DNA from: Streptacidiphilus albus JL83
GTDB taxonomy: Bacteria; Actinomycetota; Actinomycetes; Streptomycetales; Streptomycetaceae
DNA: 64,000 nt
Assembly (NCBI RefSeq): GCF_000744705.1
Contig: NZ_JQML01000001.1
Coordinates: 7,450,017 to 7,514,016 of the forward strand
Direction of reading: 5' to 3'
The translations under genes were made by a program, and so were the position numbers. The notes below the pieces were generated by a model. It saw nothing but the letters and a program-made list of their open reading frames with translations, searched no databases and was not told the DNA's origin. Each line of letters starts with the position of its first letter. Position 1 is the stretch's first letter. Below are positions 52,132-60,660 of the stretch, piece by piece.

Positions 52132-52244
52132 GGTGGTGCCTCCTGCTCAGCTGCTCCAGTTGCTCCTGTCGGACCCGCCGCGGTTCGGGGCGGGACCGGA
52201 CGTGCCGGAAGGCCGGTGGCGATGGGAGCAGCGGTGCGAGGCAT
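52119..52244 (-). CDS. Putative 41-aa leader peptide
   Basis: ATG 52244 has GAGGAG about seven bases upstream. The frame (MPRTAAPIATGLPARPVPPR, Ala/Pro-rich) ends at TAG 52119-52121, overlapping the start of the 100-aa gene by 13 bases. It is the first ORF of the left arm. It may be a leader that couples translation rather than a functional protein. Confidence 0.4.
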   Translation of the reverse strand: MPRTAAPIATGLPARPVPPRTAAGPTGATGAAEQEAPPCSP

Positions 52245-53060
52245 AGCGGTTCTCCTCTGGGGGAGGGGTGTGGGGCATCACCCGGCACTCGACCCGTTAT
52301 GCGGCCGTTTCCCGGTGGCGATGGAGAAAGCTTCTCTCTCCGTGCACGCCACTCGTAAGGACTTGTGGCTGGCATGAAGCGCCCGGGTCGCTTGGTGCCA
52401 ATCGCAGGCGTCTGAAAAAGCGGTCGACCAGCGCCTTTGTTCCATTGGCACGCACCGGCCAGGACCCTAACGGCCACCTCCTGACAGCCCCCTCCCGGAG
52501 CCTCTTCGGGGGCGGGGCGGGGAGCGCTGTCCCGGCCGGCACCCCGGCGGTCGATCCGCGTCGCGGCGCCCCGGCCCGCTGCAGCGAGGGCGCGGTCAAG
52601 GCGGTGCTCGTGCTGTTCGAGGAGGTCTGGTGCCATGGGAGCCCATGGGGTAGACCGGTGCACCAGGCCCGCCGGGGTCGCCGAGCGACAGTTGGGCGTC
52701 TCGCCGCGTACCTGGCGGACATGTCCATCTGCGGCACCGCAGCAGATGGACGCTCCGTCGGAGCAGGCCTTCGCGGGTGGTCGGCCAGTGGATGTATCGG
52801 GTGATTGTGCCGTGGTTGCGAAGATTTCCTTCGCACAGGTGTGTAGTTGAAGTTCTTTCTCCGGACGTGCGAACCTCACTCCAGAAGGCCACTGGGCGCA
52901 CAGTGATGACCCTGGCGGGCATTTGTCTGCGGGTCATCGAGTCCGGATCGTGAGAGATCCGGTGATCTTTCCTCTATGCGTTTCCGAGTTCTTCATGCCT
53001 TCAGTTCGCCAAGGATGAGCAACTCCGCAGGCAGTCGCCAGGAACAGAAGGAGCAGGGTC
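52245..53060. promoter_or_regulatory. Divergent promoter region of the NRPS cluster
   Basis: 816 bp without a credible gene between the two arms. It holds several perfect inverted repeats close to the right arm: tgcgaag-atttc-cttcgca (52817-52835), gatgaccc-(18)-gggtcatc (52905-52938) and ccggatc-gtgaga-gatccgg (52943-52962). Nearer the left arm are gtgccaat and attggcac (52395-52402, 52444-52451). These are candidate sites for the ParB/StrR-type regulator; StrR-family proteins bind spaced inverted repeats. Confidence 0.6.
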
Positions 53061-53273
53061 GTGACCAATCCTTTCGAAAACCCCGAGGCGGAATACCTCG
53101 TACTGATCAACGAAGAGAAGCAGTACTCGCTCTGGCCGAAGTTCGCCGGGGTTCCGGCCGGCTGGACCGCCGTTCACGAGAGTGATCGCGCATCATGCAT
53201 CGAGTACATCAACTCGAACTGGACGGAAATGCGGCCGTACAGCCTCGTCCAGCAGATGAACACCACGGCGTGA
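53061..53273 (+). CDS. MbtH-like protein
   Basis: A 70-aa protein that binds A domains and is needed for activity or solubility of many NRPSs. Family features are [34 protein letters not shown] and [14 protein letters not shown], with the three conserved Trp. GTG 53061 has AAGGAG eight bases upstream. It is the first gene of the right arm. Confidence 0.95.
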   Translation: MTNPFENPEAEYLVLINEEKQYSLWPKFAGVPAGWTAVHESDRASCIEYINSNWTEMRPYSLVQQMNTTA

Positions 53274-53334
53274 ACCTTGCGCCCCCTCATGACCTCAGTT
53301 CCTGTCCATGCATTCAGCCGGGATAGTGAAACAA

Positions 53335-54417
53335 ATGGCTAATTCGAACATGTCCATTTTCGATGAACTCGCCGTCGACCATGTCGAGTTCTACGTCCAA
53401 GACACAGCTGTGGCTGCGGCGCAGTTCACAGACGGCTATGGATTCGAGATCTACGGAGCCTCCGCGCCGGCGGAACCTGCCACGGCCATCCGTTCGGTGG
53501 CGCTCGGCAAGAACCGGATCCGGCTGGTGCTGACGACGGCGCAGGGTGCCGACCACCCCGCAGCTGCATATGTCGCGCAGCACGGTGACGGGGTGGCCAA
53601 TATCGCGCTCACCACCCCCGATGCCAGGGAGGCATTCGCCGAGGCAGTGCGCCGGGGTGCCGCGGCGGTGGCGGAACCGGCCGAGCGGGACGGGCTGACA
53701 ACGGCCTCGATCCGGGGCTTCGGAGATGTGATCCACACATTCGTGCAGCGTCCGGCCGGTCGTGATGTACGGGAACTCCCGGGTCTCTCGCCGGTTCCCG
53801 GGACGGGCACCCGGTTCGACAGCGGCCTGGGCGTGATCGACCACTTCGCCGTCTGCGTCGAAGCCGGGCAGCTCGCGCCCACCGTGGAGTTCTACGAAAA
53901 GGTCCTGGACTTCCAGATGATCTTCGAAGAGCGCATTCTGGTGGGCAGTCAGGCGATGGACTCCAAAGTGGTCCAGAGCCGATCCGGTTCCGTCACGCTC
54001 ACCGTGATCGAGCCCGACACCTCGCTGGAGCCGGGGCAGATCGACAAGTTCCTGAAGAACCACGGCGGGGCCGGCGTCCAGCACATCGCTTTCACCGCGG
54101 ACAGCATCGTGGAGTCCGTGGGCCTGCTCAAGTCGCAGGGTGTGTCCTTCCTGGGCACTCCGGATGCCTACTACCGGCTGCTGTCCATGGACCTGACCCG
54201 GTACTCGGTCTCCGAACTGAAGGAACTGGACATCCTGGTCGACGAGGACCATGACGGCCAGCTGTTCCAGATCTTCACCGCCTCGGTCCACCCGAACGGC
54301 ACCTTCTTCATGGAGGTCATCGAGCGCCTGGGCGCCCGCACCTTCGGGAGCGGGAACATCAAGGCACTCTACGAGGCCGTCGAACGGCAGCGGGTCGAAG
54401 CGGAGGCTGAGAAGTAA
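53335..54417 (+). CDS. hmaS: 4-hydroxymandelate synthase
   Basis: A 360-aa non-heme iron dioxygenase of the HPPD family. It converts 4-hydroxyphenylpyruvate and O2 to 4-hydroxymandelate. Fe(II) ligands by position are H170 (VIDHFAVC), H250 (GVQHIAF) and E327 (FMEVIER). The sequence follows HmaS rather than HPPD throughout (LVGSQAMDSKVVQS, GQIDKFLKNHGGAGVQHIAF, TFGSGNIKALYEAVE). The start is uncertain: ATG 53335 fits the HmaS N-terminus, while 53308 and 53350 are alternatives; none has a strong ribosome site. Its stop overlaps the next start (TAATG). Confidence 0.93.
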   Translation: MANSNMSIFDELAVDHVEFYVQDTAVAAAQFTDGYGFEIYGASAPAEPATAIRSVALGKNRIRLVLTTAQGADHPAAAYVAQHGDGVANIALTTPDAREAFAEAVRRGAAAVAEPAERDGLTTASIRGFGDVIHTFVQRPAGRDVRELPGLSPVPGTGTRFDSGLGVIDHFAVCVEAGQLAPTVEFYEKVLDFQMIFEERILVGSQAMDSKVVQSRSGSVTLTVIEPDTSLEPGQIDKFLKNHGGAGVQHIAFTADSIVESVGLLKSQGVSFLGTPDAYYRLLSMDLTRYSVSELKELDILVDEDHDGQLFQIFTASVHPNGTFFMEVIERLGARTFGSGNIKALYEAVERQRVEAEAEK

Positions 54418-55544
54418 TGGCTCAGCAGCCCGGGGCGCCGGTCGACGGAGTGGGAACGCGGCCCGTGTGTGTGGAAGACCTGCAACGGTCGGCCGCCGCG
54501 CGGTTGGCGCCGGAGGTGTGGGACTTCATCGCCGGTGGCAGCGGCACGGAATCCACCCTGGAGGCCAACCGCGCGGCACTGGACAGCGTGTCACTGGTGC
54601 CCAGGGTGCTGGCAGGCGTCAAGAGGAGTGACACCGGTGCGCGGCTGCTGGGTACCTCGGCCGCGCTGCCGCTCGCGGTCGCGCCGATGGCGTACCAGCG
54701 TCTGCTGCACCCGGAGGGCGACCTCGCAGCCGCAGCGGGCGCTCTGGCGGCGCAGGTGCCCTTCGTCGTCAGCACCATCAGCAGTCATTCGCTGGAGGAG
54801 ATCGCCGAGGTCGGGGCGGCCCTGTGGTTCCAGCTGTACTGGTTGCACGATCGCGGCCGGGTGGTCGAGCTGATTCGGCGCGCGGAACAAGTCGGCTGCC
54901 AGGCACTGATGGTGACCGTGGATGTCCCGATCATGGGCCGTCGGCTGCGCGACCTGCGCAACGAGTTCACGCTTCCCTCCTGGATCCGTAGCGCCAACCT
55001 GGAGCCCGACGGCCCTTCCGCAGCACATTCACGCCGACCCAACGAGTCGGCCGTGGCCGCGCACACGAATATCGCCTTCGACTCCACGTTCGGCTGGTCC
55101 GACCTGGAATGGATCCGGGAGCAGACCCGACTTCCCCTGGTGGTCAAGGGCATCCTCGACCCCAGGGACGCGGAACGGGCCGTCCGACTCGGGGCCGACG
55201 CGGTGGTGGTCTCCAACCACGGCGGCCGCCAGTTGGACGGTGCGCCGGCCAGCATCACCGCGCTGCCATGGGTGGTCGAAGCGGTGGACGGGCAGTGCCA
55301 GGTCCTCATGGACAGCGGTGTCCGCAGCGGCACCGACATCCTGCGAGCTCTGACGCTGGGCGCCGATGGCGTCCTGATCGGGCGTCCGGTGCTGTGGGGG
55401 CTGAGTACCGCCGGGGCGCAGGGAGTCACTCAGGTGCTCTCGATCCTGCGGACGGAGCTGGAGGAGGCCCTCCTCCTGGCCGGCTGTGCCGACCTGGCCG
55501 CCGCACGTACCTTGCGCTCGTCCGTCTCCGGTATGCGGGGCTGA
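54417..55544 (+). CDS. hmo: 4-hydroxymandelate oxidase (FMN)
   Basis: A 375-aa alpha-hydroxy acid oxidase that makes 4-hydroxyphenylglyoxylate, the second Hpg step. FMN and catalytic residues include H268 and R271 in VVVSNHGGRQLDG, the Lys in LVVKGI and the phosphate-binding DSGVRSGTDILRALTLGADGVLIGRP. It is coupled to hmaS through a TAATG overlap. Confidence 0.93.
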   Translation: MAQQPGAPVDGVGTRPVCVEDLQRSAAARLAPEVWDFIAGGSGTESTLEANRAALDSVSLVPRVLAGVKRSDTGARLLGTSAALPLAVAPMAYQRLLHPEGDLAAAAGALAAQVPFVVSTISSHSLEEIAEVGAALWFQLYWLHDRGRVVELIRRAEQVGCQALMVTVDVPIMGRRLRDLRNEFTLPSWIRSANLEPDGPSAAHSRRPNESAVAAHTNIAFDSTFGWSDLEWIREQTRLPLVVKGILDPRDAERAVRLGADAVVVSNHGGRQLDGAPASITALPWVVEAVDGQCQVLMDSGVRSGTDILRALTLGADGVLIGRPVLWGLSTAGAQGVTQVLSILRTELEEALLLAGCADLAAARTLRSSVSGMRG

Positions 55545-55625
55545 ATACCGCGTTCGCGGGCCGGCTGCGCGTACCTGCGGGCATCTTCTGTTCCCTCTGA
55601 ACAAACTATGGAAGGGGAAAAAGTC

Positions 55626-57116
55626 ATGCGTGACAAAAACGACCAAGAGTTCGATGTCGTGGTCGTCGGTGGTGGGCCGGGCGGTTCCACCGTGTCCACC
55701 CTGGTGGCTATGCAGGGTTACCGTGTTCTTCTCCTGGAGAAGGAAGAGTTCCCCCGCTACCAGATCGGGGAGTCCCTGCTGCCCTCGACGGTGCACGGTA
55801 TCTGCAGACTCCTCGGCGTCTCGGAGGAGTTGGAGAAGGCCGCGTTCATGCCCAAGCGCGGAGGCACCTTCCGCTGGGGGAGCAGCCCCGAGCCGTGGAC
55901 GTTCTCCTTCTCCGTTTCCGAGACCTTCTCGGGCCCGACCTCACTGGCCTACCAGGTCGAGCGGATGAAGTTCGACCAGATTCTCCTGGACAATGCGCGC
56001 AACAAGGGCGTCGAGGTCCGCGAGAAGAGCTCGGTGGTGGATGTCATCGAGGAGGACGGTCGCGTCTGCGGGGTGCTCTACGCCGACGCCGACGGGGTTC
56101 GGCACGAGGTGCGCAGCCGCTTCGTCGTGGACGCCTCCGGCAACAAGAGTCGCATCCAGAGCCGCATCGGCGGAACCCGGCACTACTCGGACTTCTTCCA
56201 GAACATTGCGCTCTTCGGGTACTTCGAGGGCGGGAAGCGGCTTCCCGCGCCCAACTCCGGCAACATCCTCTGCGCCGCCTTCGAGGCCGGCTGGTTCTGG
56301 TACATCCCGCTCACCGAGGAGCTCACCAGCGTCGGCGCGGTACTGCGGCGCGAGTCCCTGGACCGAGTGCAGGGGGACCGGGAGAAGGCCCTGATGGGCC
56401 TGATCGAGGAGTGCCCGCTCATCGCGGAGTACCTGTCCGGGGCGCACCGGGTGGAGAGCGGACCCTACGGCGAGATCCGGGTCCGCAAGGACTACTCGTA
56501 CTGCCAGGACACGTTCTGGCGCCCCGGCATGGTCCTGGTCGGCGATGCGGCCTGCTTCATCGACCCGGTCTTCTCCTCCGGTGTCCACCTCGCCACCTAC
56601 AGCGGTCTGCTGGCCGCTCGCTCCATCAACTCGACGCTGAGCGGGGACTTCGAGGAGACGAAGTGCTTCGAGGAGTACGAGGCCCGGTATCGGAACGAGT
56701 ACTCGCTGTTCCATGACTTCCTGGTGGCGTTCTACGACATGCACCGGGACGAGGATTCGTACTTCTGGACCGCCAAGAAGGTCATGAACAGCTCGGCGCC
56801 CGGACTCGAGTCCTTCGTCGAACTGGTCGGCGGTGGCGCTTCACGCGAGGGCGGGCTGGTCAACGCCGCCTCCTACACCGAACAGCGCGAGTCCAGGTTC
56901 CGGGAGTTCTCCGAGCTGGCCGACCAGCCCGCGGGCGAGAACGGAACGGATCGCGATCTGTTCGACTCGACGCTCGTCCAGTCGGTACTTGAGGAGGGGG
57001 CCAGGATCCAGGTCCACGCCGCGCTGGGAGAGGTCGTCGACGACGAGGGTCCGATGCGGGAAGGCGGTCTTGTGCCGTCCGCCGACGGAATGCGCTGGGC
57101 GGATTTCCGCTACTGA
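55626..57116 (+). CDS. FAD-dependent phenol-type halogenase
   Basis: A 496-aa flavin halogenase. The Rossmann motif is VVVVGGGPGGST (11-22), K77 is in AFMPKRGG near the catalytic Lys position, the WxWxIP signature is W223-W225-I227-P228 (AGWFWYIPL), and GDAACFIDPVFSSGVHLA binds FAD. The N-terminal PRYQIGESLLPSTVHGICRLLG is like halogenases of glycopeptide pathways that act on carrier-bound phenols. ATG 55626 has GGAAGGGG eight bases upstream, so 55608 is not the start. Likely substrate: Hpg on an NRPS T domain or the peptide. The TGA stop is followed in the same frame by 101 further sense codons. Confidence 0.9.
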   Translation: MRDKNDQEFDVVVVGGGPGGSTVSTLVAMQGYRVLLLEKEEFPRYQIGESLLPSTVHGICRLLGVSEELEKAAFMPKRGGTFRWGSSPEPWTFSFSVSETFSGPTSLAYQVERMKFDQILLDNARNKGVEVREKSSVVDVIEEDGRVCGVLYADADGVRHEVRSRFVVDASGNKSRIQSRIGGTRHYSDFFQNIALFGYFEGGKRLPAPNSGNILCAAFEAGWFWYIPLTEELTSVGAVLRRESLDRVQGDREKALMGLIEECPLIAEYLSGAHRVESGPYGEIRVRKDYSYCQDTFWRPGMVLVGDAACFIDPVFSSGVHLATYSGLLAARSINSTLSGDFEETKCFEEYEARYRNEYSLFHDFLVAFYDMHRDEDSYFWTAKKVMNSSAPGLESFVELVGGGASREGGLVNAASYTEQRESRFREFSELADQPAGENGTDRDLFDSTLVQSVLEEGARIQVHAALGEVVDDEGPMREGGLVPSADGMRWADFRY

Positions 57117-57158
57117 CCCTTCGGCCTGCGCTCCCTGGACGCGCTCAGGACCTTCCAC

Positions 57159-57419
57159 GTGGCGGCGGAGGACGTGGTGCCGCGGCACTCCACGGAGGAA
57201 GGATCCCTCTCCATCACGTTCGCAGTGCCGGCGGTGCACGCCGGCCAGATCGTGCTGGAGCTGGGCCGAGCCGGTTGGCACGCTGAATCCGTCGGCCAGG
57301 TCTCCGGCGCGCGGAAGGCGGAAGCACTCGCCCGAACCCGGGCGCCGACCGGACGCGGCGTACCCGCCCCGATATCCGGCGGATATTCCGGCATGCCCTG
57401 TCCGGTCCGAATTGAATGA
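57159..57419 (+). CDS. Possible small ORF or severed extension after the halogenase
   Basis: An 86-aa frame starting GTG 57159 with AGGA eight bases upstream (AAEDVVPRHSTEEGSLSITFAVPAVHAGQIVLELGRAGWHAESVGQV). The same frame is open back to the halogenase TGA at 57114, and residues between (FGLRSLDALRTFHV) also look coding. The middle has an ACT-like beta-alpha-beta character; the last ~35 residues look degenerate. It could be a small gene or the tail of a formerly longer protein. Confidence 0.35.
   Translation: MAAEDVVPRHSTEEGSLSITFAVPAVHAGQIVLELGRAGWHAESVGQVSGARKAEALARTRAPTGRGVPAPISGGYSGMPCPVRIE
57372..57386. promoter_or_regulatory. Inverted repeat atatccg-g-cggatat
   Basis: A perfect 7-bp palindrome with one central base, 249 bases before the aldehyde dehydrogenase. 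The 215 bases downstream of 57419 have no gene and probably hold an internal promoter for the keto-acid cassette. Confidence 0.35.
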
Positions 57420-57634
57420 CGTCGACTTCCGCTATTGTGCGGCGCCCGGGCGCGCGATAGCCTCCGAACAGAGGTTCCGCCGACCCGAGTGAGTCGGCCC
57501 TCATATCCGGAACGCCTGGCCGATCAGTTCCACGAGGCCGCGTTCTGTTCCTGGCACAGTTCCCCGCACGCATCTCGTCGGCCGGACCAGGCCCGACGTT
57601 CACAGCATTGAGACTGCGGATAGAGGACAGGTGA

Positions 57635-58528
57635 ATGTACGCACAAAATGGCTCCATTGCTGACCCTCTTCGCGTGGCTATCATAGGCACGGGAAATATT
57701 GGCTGCGACCTGCTGCTCAAGGTCATGGCTTCGCCCCATCTCCGGTGCGATTCGTTCGCCGGCCGCCGTACCAGCTCGCCGGGTATAGAGCTCGCCGATT
57801 CCCGCGGGATCCCGACGACTGCCGGCGGGATCGACGCCCTTGCCGAGATGGCGGACCGGATCGACGTGGTCTTCGATGCGACGTCGGCCAAGGACGCGGA
57901 GCACAACTGGAAAATACTCGAAGGGCTGGGCGTCCCGGTCATCGACCTCACGCCGGCGCATCTCGGCAGGTTCTGTGTTCCGGCGCTGAACCTGGAGGAG
58001 TGCCTCGCCGAGCCGAACGTGAGCATGGTGACCTGCGGTGGACAGGCCGCAGTTCCCATCGCTCGCTGCTTCAGCGACGCTGCCGAAGACCTGGGCTACC
58101 TGGAGATCGCCACGGCCAGTTCGTCGGCGAGCGTCGGTCCGGCGACCAGGGCGAACATCGACGAGTACGCCTTCACCACGCAGAAGGCCACGCATGAGTT
58201 CTGCCGGGTGGACACCGCCAAGACGATTCTCATCATCAATCCGGCAGAGCCGGGAATCGTCATGCGGAACACCATTGCCGTACCGGATTCCGAGAACATC
58301 GACATGGAAGCGCTGCGCGTCTCGGTCGACAACATGGAGAAGCGGATCAACTCCTATGTCCCGGGCTACCGCGTCGTCGTTCCGCCGGTCGCCACCGGCG
58401 ATCGCATCATGGTGACCATCGAAGTCGAAGGACTCGGTGACTGGTTGCCGCGCTACGCCGGAAATCTGGACGTCATCACCTGTGCAGCAGTGGCTGTTGC
58501 CGAGGGGCGAGCGGAGGCACGTCGATGA
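57635..58528 (+). CDS. Acetaldehyde dehydrogenase (acylating), DmpF/MhpF type
   Basis: A 297-aa NAD-dependent enzyme that interconverts acyl-CoA and aldehyde. NAD site IIGTGNIG (17-23), catalytic C134 in SMVTCGGQA, and the family segments AHNWK-like EHNWKILEGLG and TVRRNTI-like PGIVMRNTIAVP. Slightly short for the family (about 300-310) but complete. Its stop overlaps the aldolase start by 4 bases, as in catabolic operons where the two form a channelling complex. Here it would run toward aldehyde. AGGACAGGTGA precedes ATG 57635. Confidence 0.93.
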   Translation: MYAQNGSIADPLRVAIIGTGNIGCDLLLKVMASPHLRCDSFAGRRTSSPGIELADSRGIPTTAGGIDALAEMADRIDVVFDATSAKDAEHNWKILEGLGVPVIDLTPAHLGRFCVPALNLEECLAEPNVSMVTCGGQAAVPIARCFSDAAEDLGYLEIATASSSASVGPATRANIDEYAFTTQKATHEFCRVDTAKTILIINPAEPGIVMRNTIAVPDSENIDMEALRVSVDNMEKRINSYVPGYRVVVPPVATGDRIMVTIEVEGLGDWLPRYAGNLDVITCAAVAVAEGRAEARR

Positions 58529-59562
58529 GGACACATTCCGAGCGGCAGCTCAAAATCTGCGACACGACCCTGCGGGACGGAAATCACGCCGTATCGCATC
58601 AGCTGGGTCGTACGGACATCGTGGCCTACGCCAGGGCCGCCGAGCTTGCGGGGGCCGACCTCCTTGAGGTCGGGCACGGCAATGGACTTGGCGCCTCGTC
58701 GCTCCAGGTCGGACGCGCCGCGCTGAGCGACGCGGAGATGCTCACCGCCGCGCGTGCCCAGTTGAAGGAGACGCGGCTCGGCGTCCTGTCCATCCCGGGG
58801 TTCGCGACGGTCGAACGCGATCTGAAGCCCGCACTGGACTGCGGAGTGGACGAGGTCAGGGTCGGTGCTCACTGCTCGGAAGCGGACGTGACCCGTCAAC
58901 AGATCACCATGCTCCGGGCGATGGACGTCACCGTCAAAGGCTTGCTGCTGATGAGCCACATGGCGTCGACCAAGAAGCTCATCGAGCAGGCGCGGCTCAT
59001 GGAGGGGTACGGAGCGAACGCGGTCATCCTGATGGACTCCGCCGGCGCGTACACACCGGCCGCAGTCGACGAGAAGGTCGGCGCGCTCGTCGAGGCGCTC
59101 GACATCGAGGTCGGCTTCCACGGGCACAACAACCTCGGCCATTCGGTGATGAACAGCATGGCTGCCATCAAGGCCGGCGCGACCATCGTGGATGTGACCG
59201 CGCGCGGCTTCGGCGCCGGAGCCGGCAACGCACCGCTCGAACTGGTCGCCGCGAACCTGCACCTGGAGCAGATCGAGACCAGGCTCCAGCTGTTCGCGGC
59301 ACTCGACGCGGCCGATCTCGCGGAATCCACCTTCGTCAAGCGCATTCCGACGAACGACAGCGTCACCATCGCGAGCGGTATCGCCGGTGTCTTCTCCGGC
59401 TTCGCCGCGCCCACACGCCGCGCTGCGGAGCGCTTCCAGGTGGACCCTCGGGAAATCCTGATGGAGCTGGGCCGCAGGAGCGTCGTCGCCGGCCAGGAGG
59501 ACGCCATCATCGAGGTGGCGATGGGGCTCGCCGAGAAGAACTCCCTGTACGACATAGTTTGA
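58525..59562 (+). CDS. 4-hydroxy-2-oxovalerate aldolase, DmpG/BphI type
   Basis: A 345-aa Mn-dependent class II aldolase of the DRE-TIM family. D18 (TTLRDG) and H199/H201 (GFHGHNN) are the metal ligands; H21 is the likely base. Two domains with the C-terminal communication domain are present. The reaction is pyruvate plus aldehyde to 4-hydroxy-2-oxo acid. No extradiol dioxygenase or hydrolase of a catabolic pathway is nearby, so a biosynthetic direction is inferred. Confidence 0.93.
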   Translation: MRTHSERQLKICDTTLRDGNHAVSHQLGRTDIVAYARAAELAGADLLEVGHGNGLGASSLQVGRAALSDAEMLTAARAQLKETRLGVLSIPGFATVERDLKPALDCGVDEVRVGAHCSEADVTRQQITMLRAMDVTVKGLLLMSHMASTKKLIEQARLMEGYGANAVILMDSAGAYTPAAVDEKVGALVEALDIEVGFHGHNNLGHSVMNSMAAIKAGATIVDVTARGFGAGAGNAPLELVAANLHLEQIETRLQLFAALDAADLAESTFVKRIPTNDSVTIASGIAGVFSGFAAPTRRAAERFQVDPREILMELGRRSVVAGQEDAIIEVAMGLAEKNSLYDIV

Positions 59563-59590
59563 TGGTCCTTCAGAAAATCGAGGAGCAAAA

Positions 59591-60577
59591 GTGAACGTGG
59601 ATTCCGTACGCGAGGTGGGAGCGGATTATGCGGCGGTCGCCGCACTGCTCCAGATCGGCGCCGAGATCGGCGCGGACCAGGTGCTGGACTCGGGCCGTAC
59701 GTTCGGTGTCGCGGACCTGGCCGGGGCGACGGGTCTTCCCCAGGACCGTCTCAGGGACTACGTCCATGCGCTGTCGGCCGCCGGGCTGCTGGTCGCCGAG
59801 GACGGGAGCGACCTGTACCGCCCCTCCGACGACTACGCGGACTGGCGGCACGAGGTCGGCTACCTGTCCTGGGCGCTGACGGCCAACAGTCCGTTCCTGC
59901 AGAACGCGCGGGCCTTCCTCGCCGGCAGCGAGTCCGCCGCCGACACCTATCGCCGTGACGGCCGCCGGGTGGCGGTCAGCTCGCGCTGGATCGGGGACCG
60001 GGCCTTCTACCCCGCCGTTGTCGAACGGGTCGTGGCCGCCGGCGCGAAGCGCGTCGTCGACCTCGGCGCGGGCGCGGCCGGTCTGCTCATCGACCTTCTC
60101 GTCCAGGACGACCGCCGTTCCGGGGTCGCCCTCGACCTGAGCCCTGCTGCCTGCGCCGCTGCGCGGGAAGCCGCGGGACGGGCCGGCGTGGACGATCGGC
60201 TGCAGGTCGTGGAGCGGTCGGTCGAGTCGCTGATCGCCGATCCCGGTCCGCTCGAAGGGGCGGATGTCATTCAGGCGTGCTTCGTGATGCACGACGTCCT
60301 GCAGAACGAATCCGTCTTCGAGGACGTGCTGCGCACGTGTCACAAAGCCCTCGCGCCCGGCGGCTTCCTGGCCGTGGTCGACGCGGTCTCGTACGGGCAG
60401 GAAGCCCGCGAGCGCAAGTTCAGCGCTCTCTTCACCTACCTGCACTCCGAATTCATGGGAGTCGGTCTGCCCACCGCGGACCAGTGGGTTGAGAAGTTCC
60501 GCAGCGCCGGCTTCTCGAATGTCGATTGCATATCAGAGATCATGCCGGGCGGCCGGCTGTTCCTGGCGACCAAGTAA
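59591..60577 (+). CDS. SAM-dependent alpha-keto acid C-methyltransferase, MppJ-like
   Basis: A 328-aa class I methyltransferase. The N-terminal winged-helix dimerisation domain is residues 1-90; the SAM site is VVDLGAGAAGL (156-166). W94, R126, H234-D235 (VMHDVLQNE) and H285 (TYLHSEFMG) have nearly the same spacing as the substrate- and iron-binding residues I recall in MppJ, the phenylpyruvate methyltransferase of mannopeptimycin. That enzyme methylates C3 of an alpha-keto acid held by a ferric centre. GTG 59591 has GAGGAG upstream. Its place between aldolase and hydratase fits methylation of the cassette's keto acid. Confidence 0.85.
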   Translation: MNVDSVREVGADYAAVAALLQIGAEIGADQVLDSGRTFGVADLAGATGLPQDRLRDYVHALSAAGLLVAEDGSDLYRPSDDYADWRHEVGYLSWALTANSPFLQNARAFLAGSESAADTYRRDGRRVAVSSRWIGDRAFYPAVVERVVAAGAKRVVDLGAGAAGLLIDLLVQDDRRSGVALDLSPAACAAAREAAGRAGVDDRLQVVERSVESLIADPGPLEGADVIQACFVMHDVLQNESVFEDVLRTCHKALAPGGFLAVVDAVSYGQEARERKFSALFTYLHSEFMGVGLPTADQWVEKFRSAGFSNVDCISEIMPGGRLFLATK

Positions 60578-60660
60578 CTTCCCGAGGTCCGAATGGAGGC
60601 GCGCCGAGTTGGGAACAGTTGCGCCGACGACCTGCGCGGCGCCCAACTCGGCCACGAGCT

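Noticed and set aside
50756-52879. A 707-codon leftward open frame covering the regulator and its upstream region
   Set aside because: Only the part from GTG 51832 has protein-family character and a good ribosome site. The upstream part is Arg/Pro-rich and overlaps a better-supported 100-aa gene in another frame.
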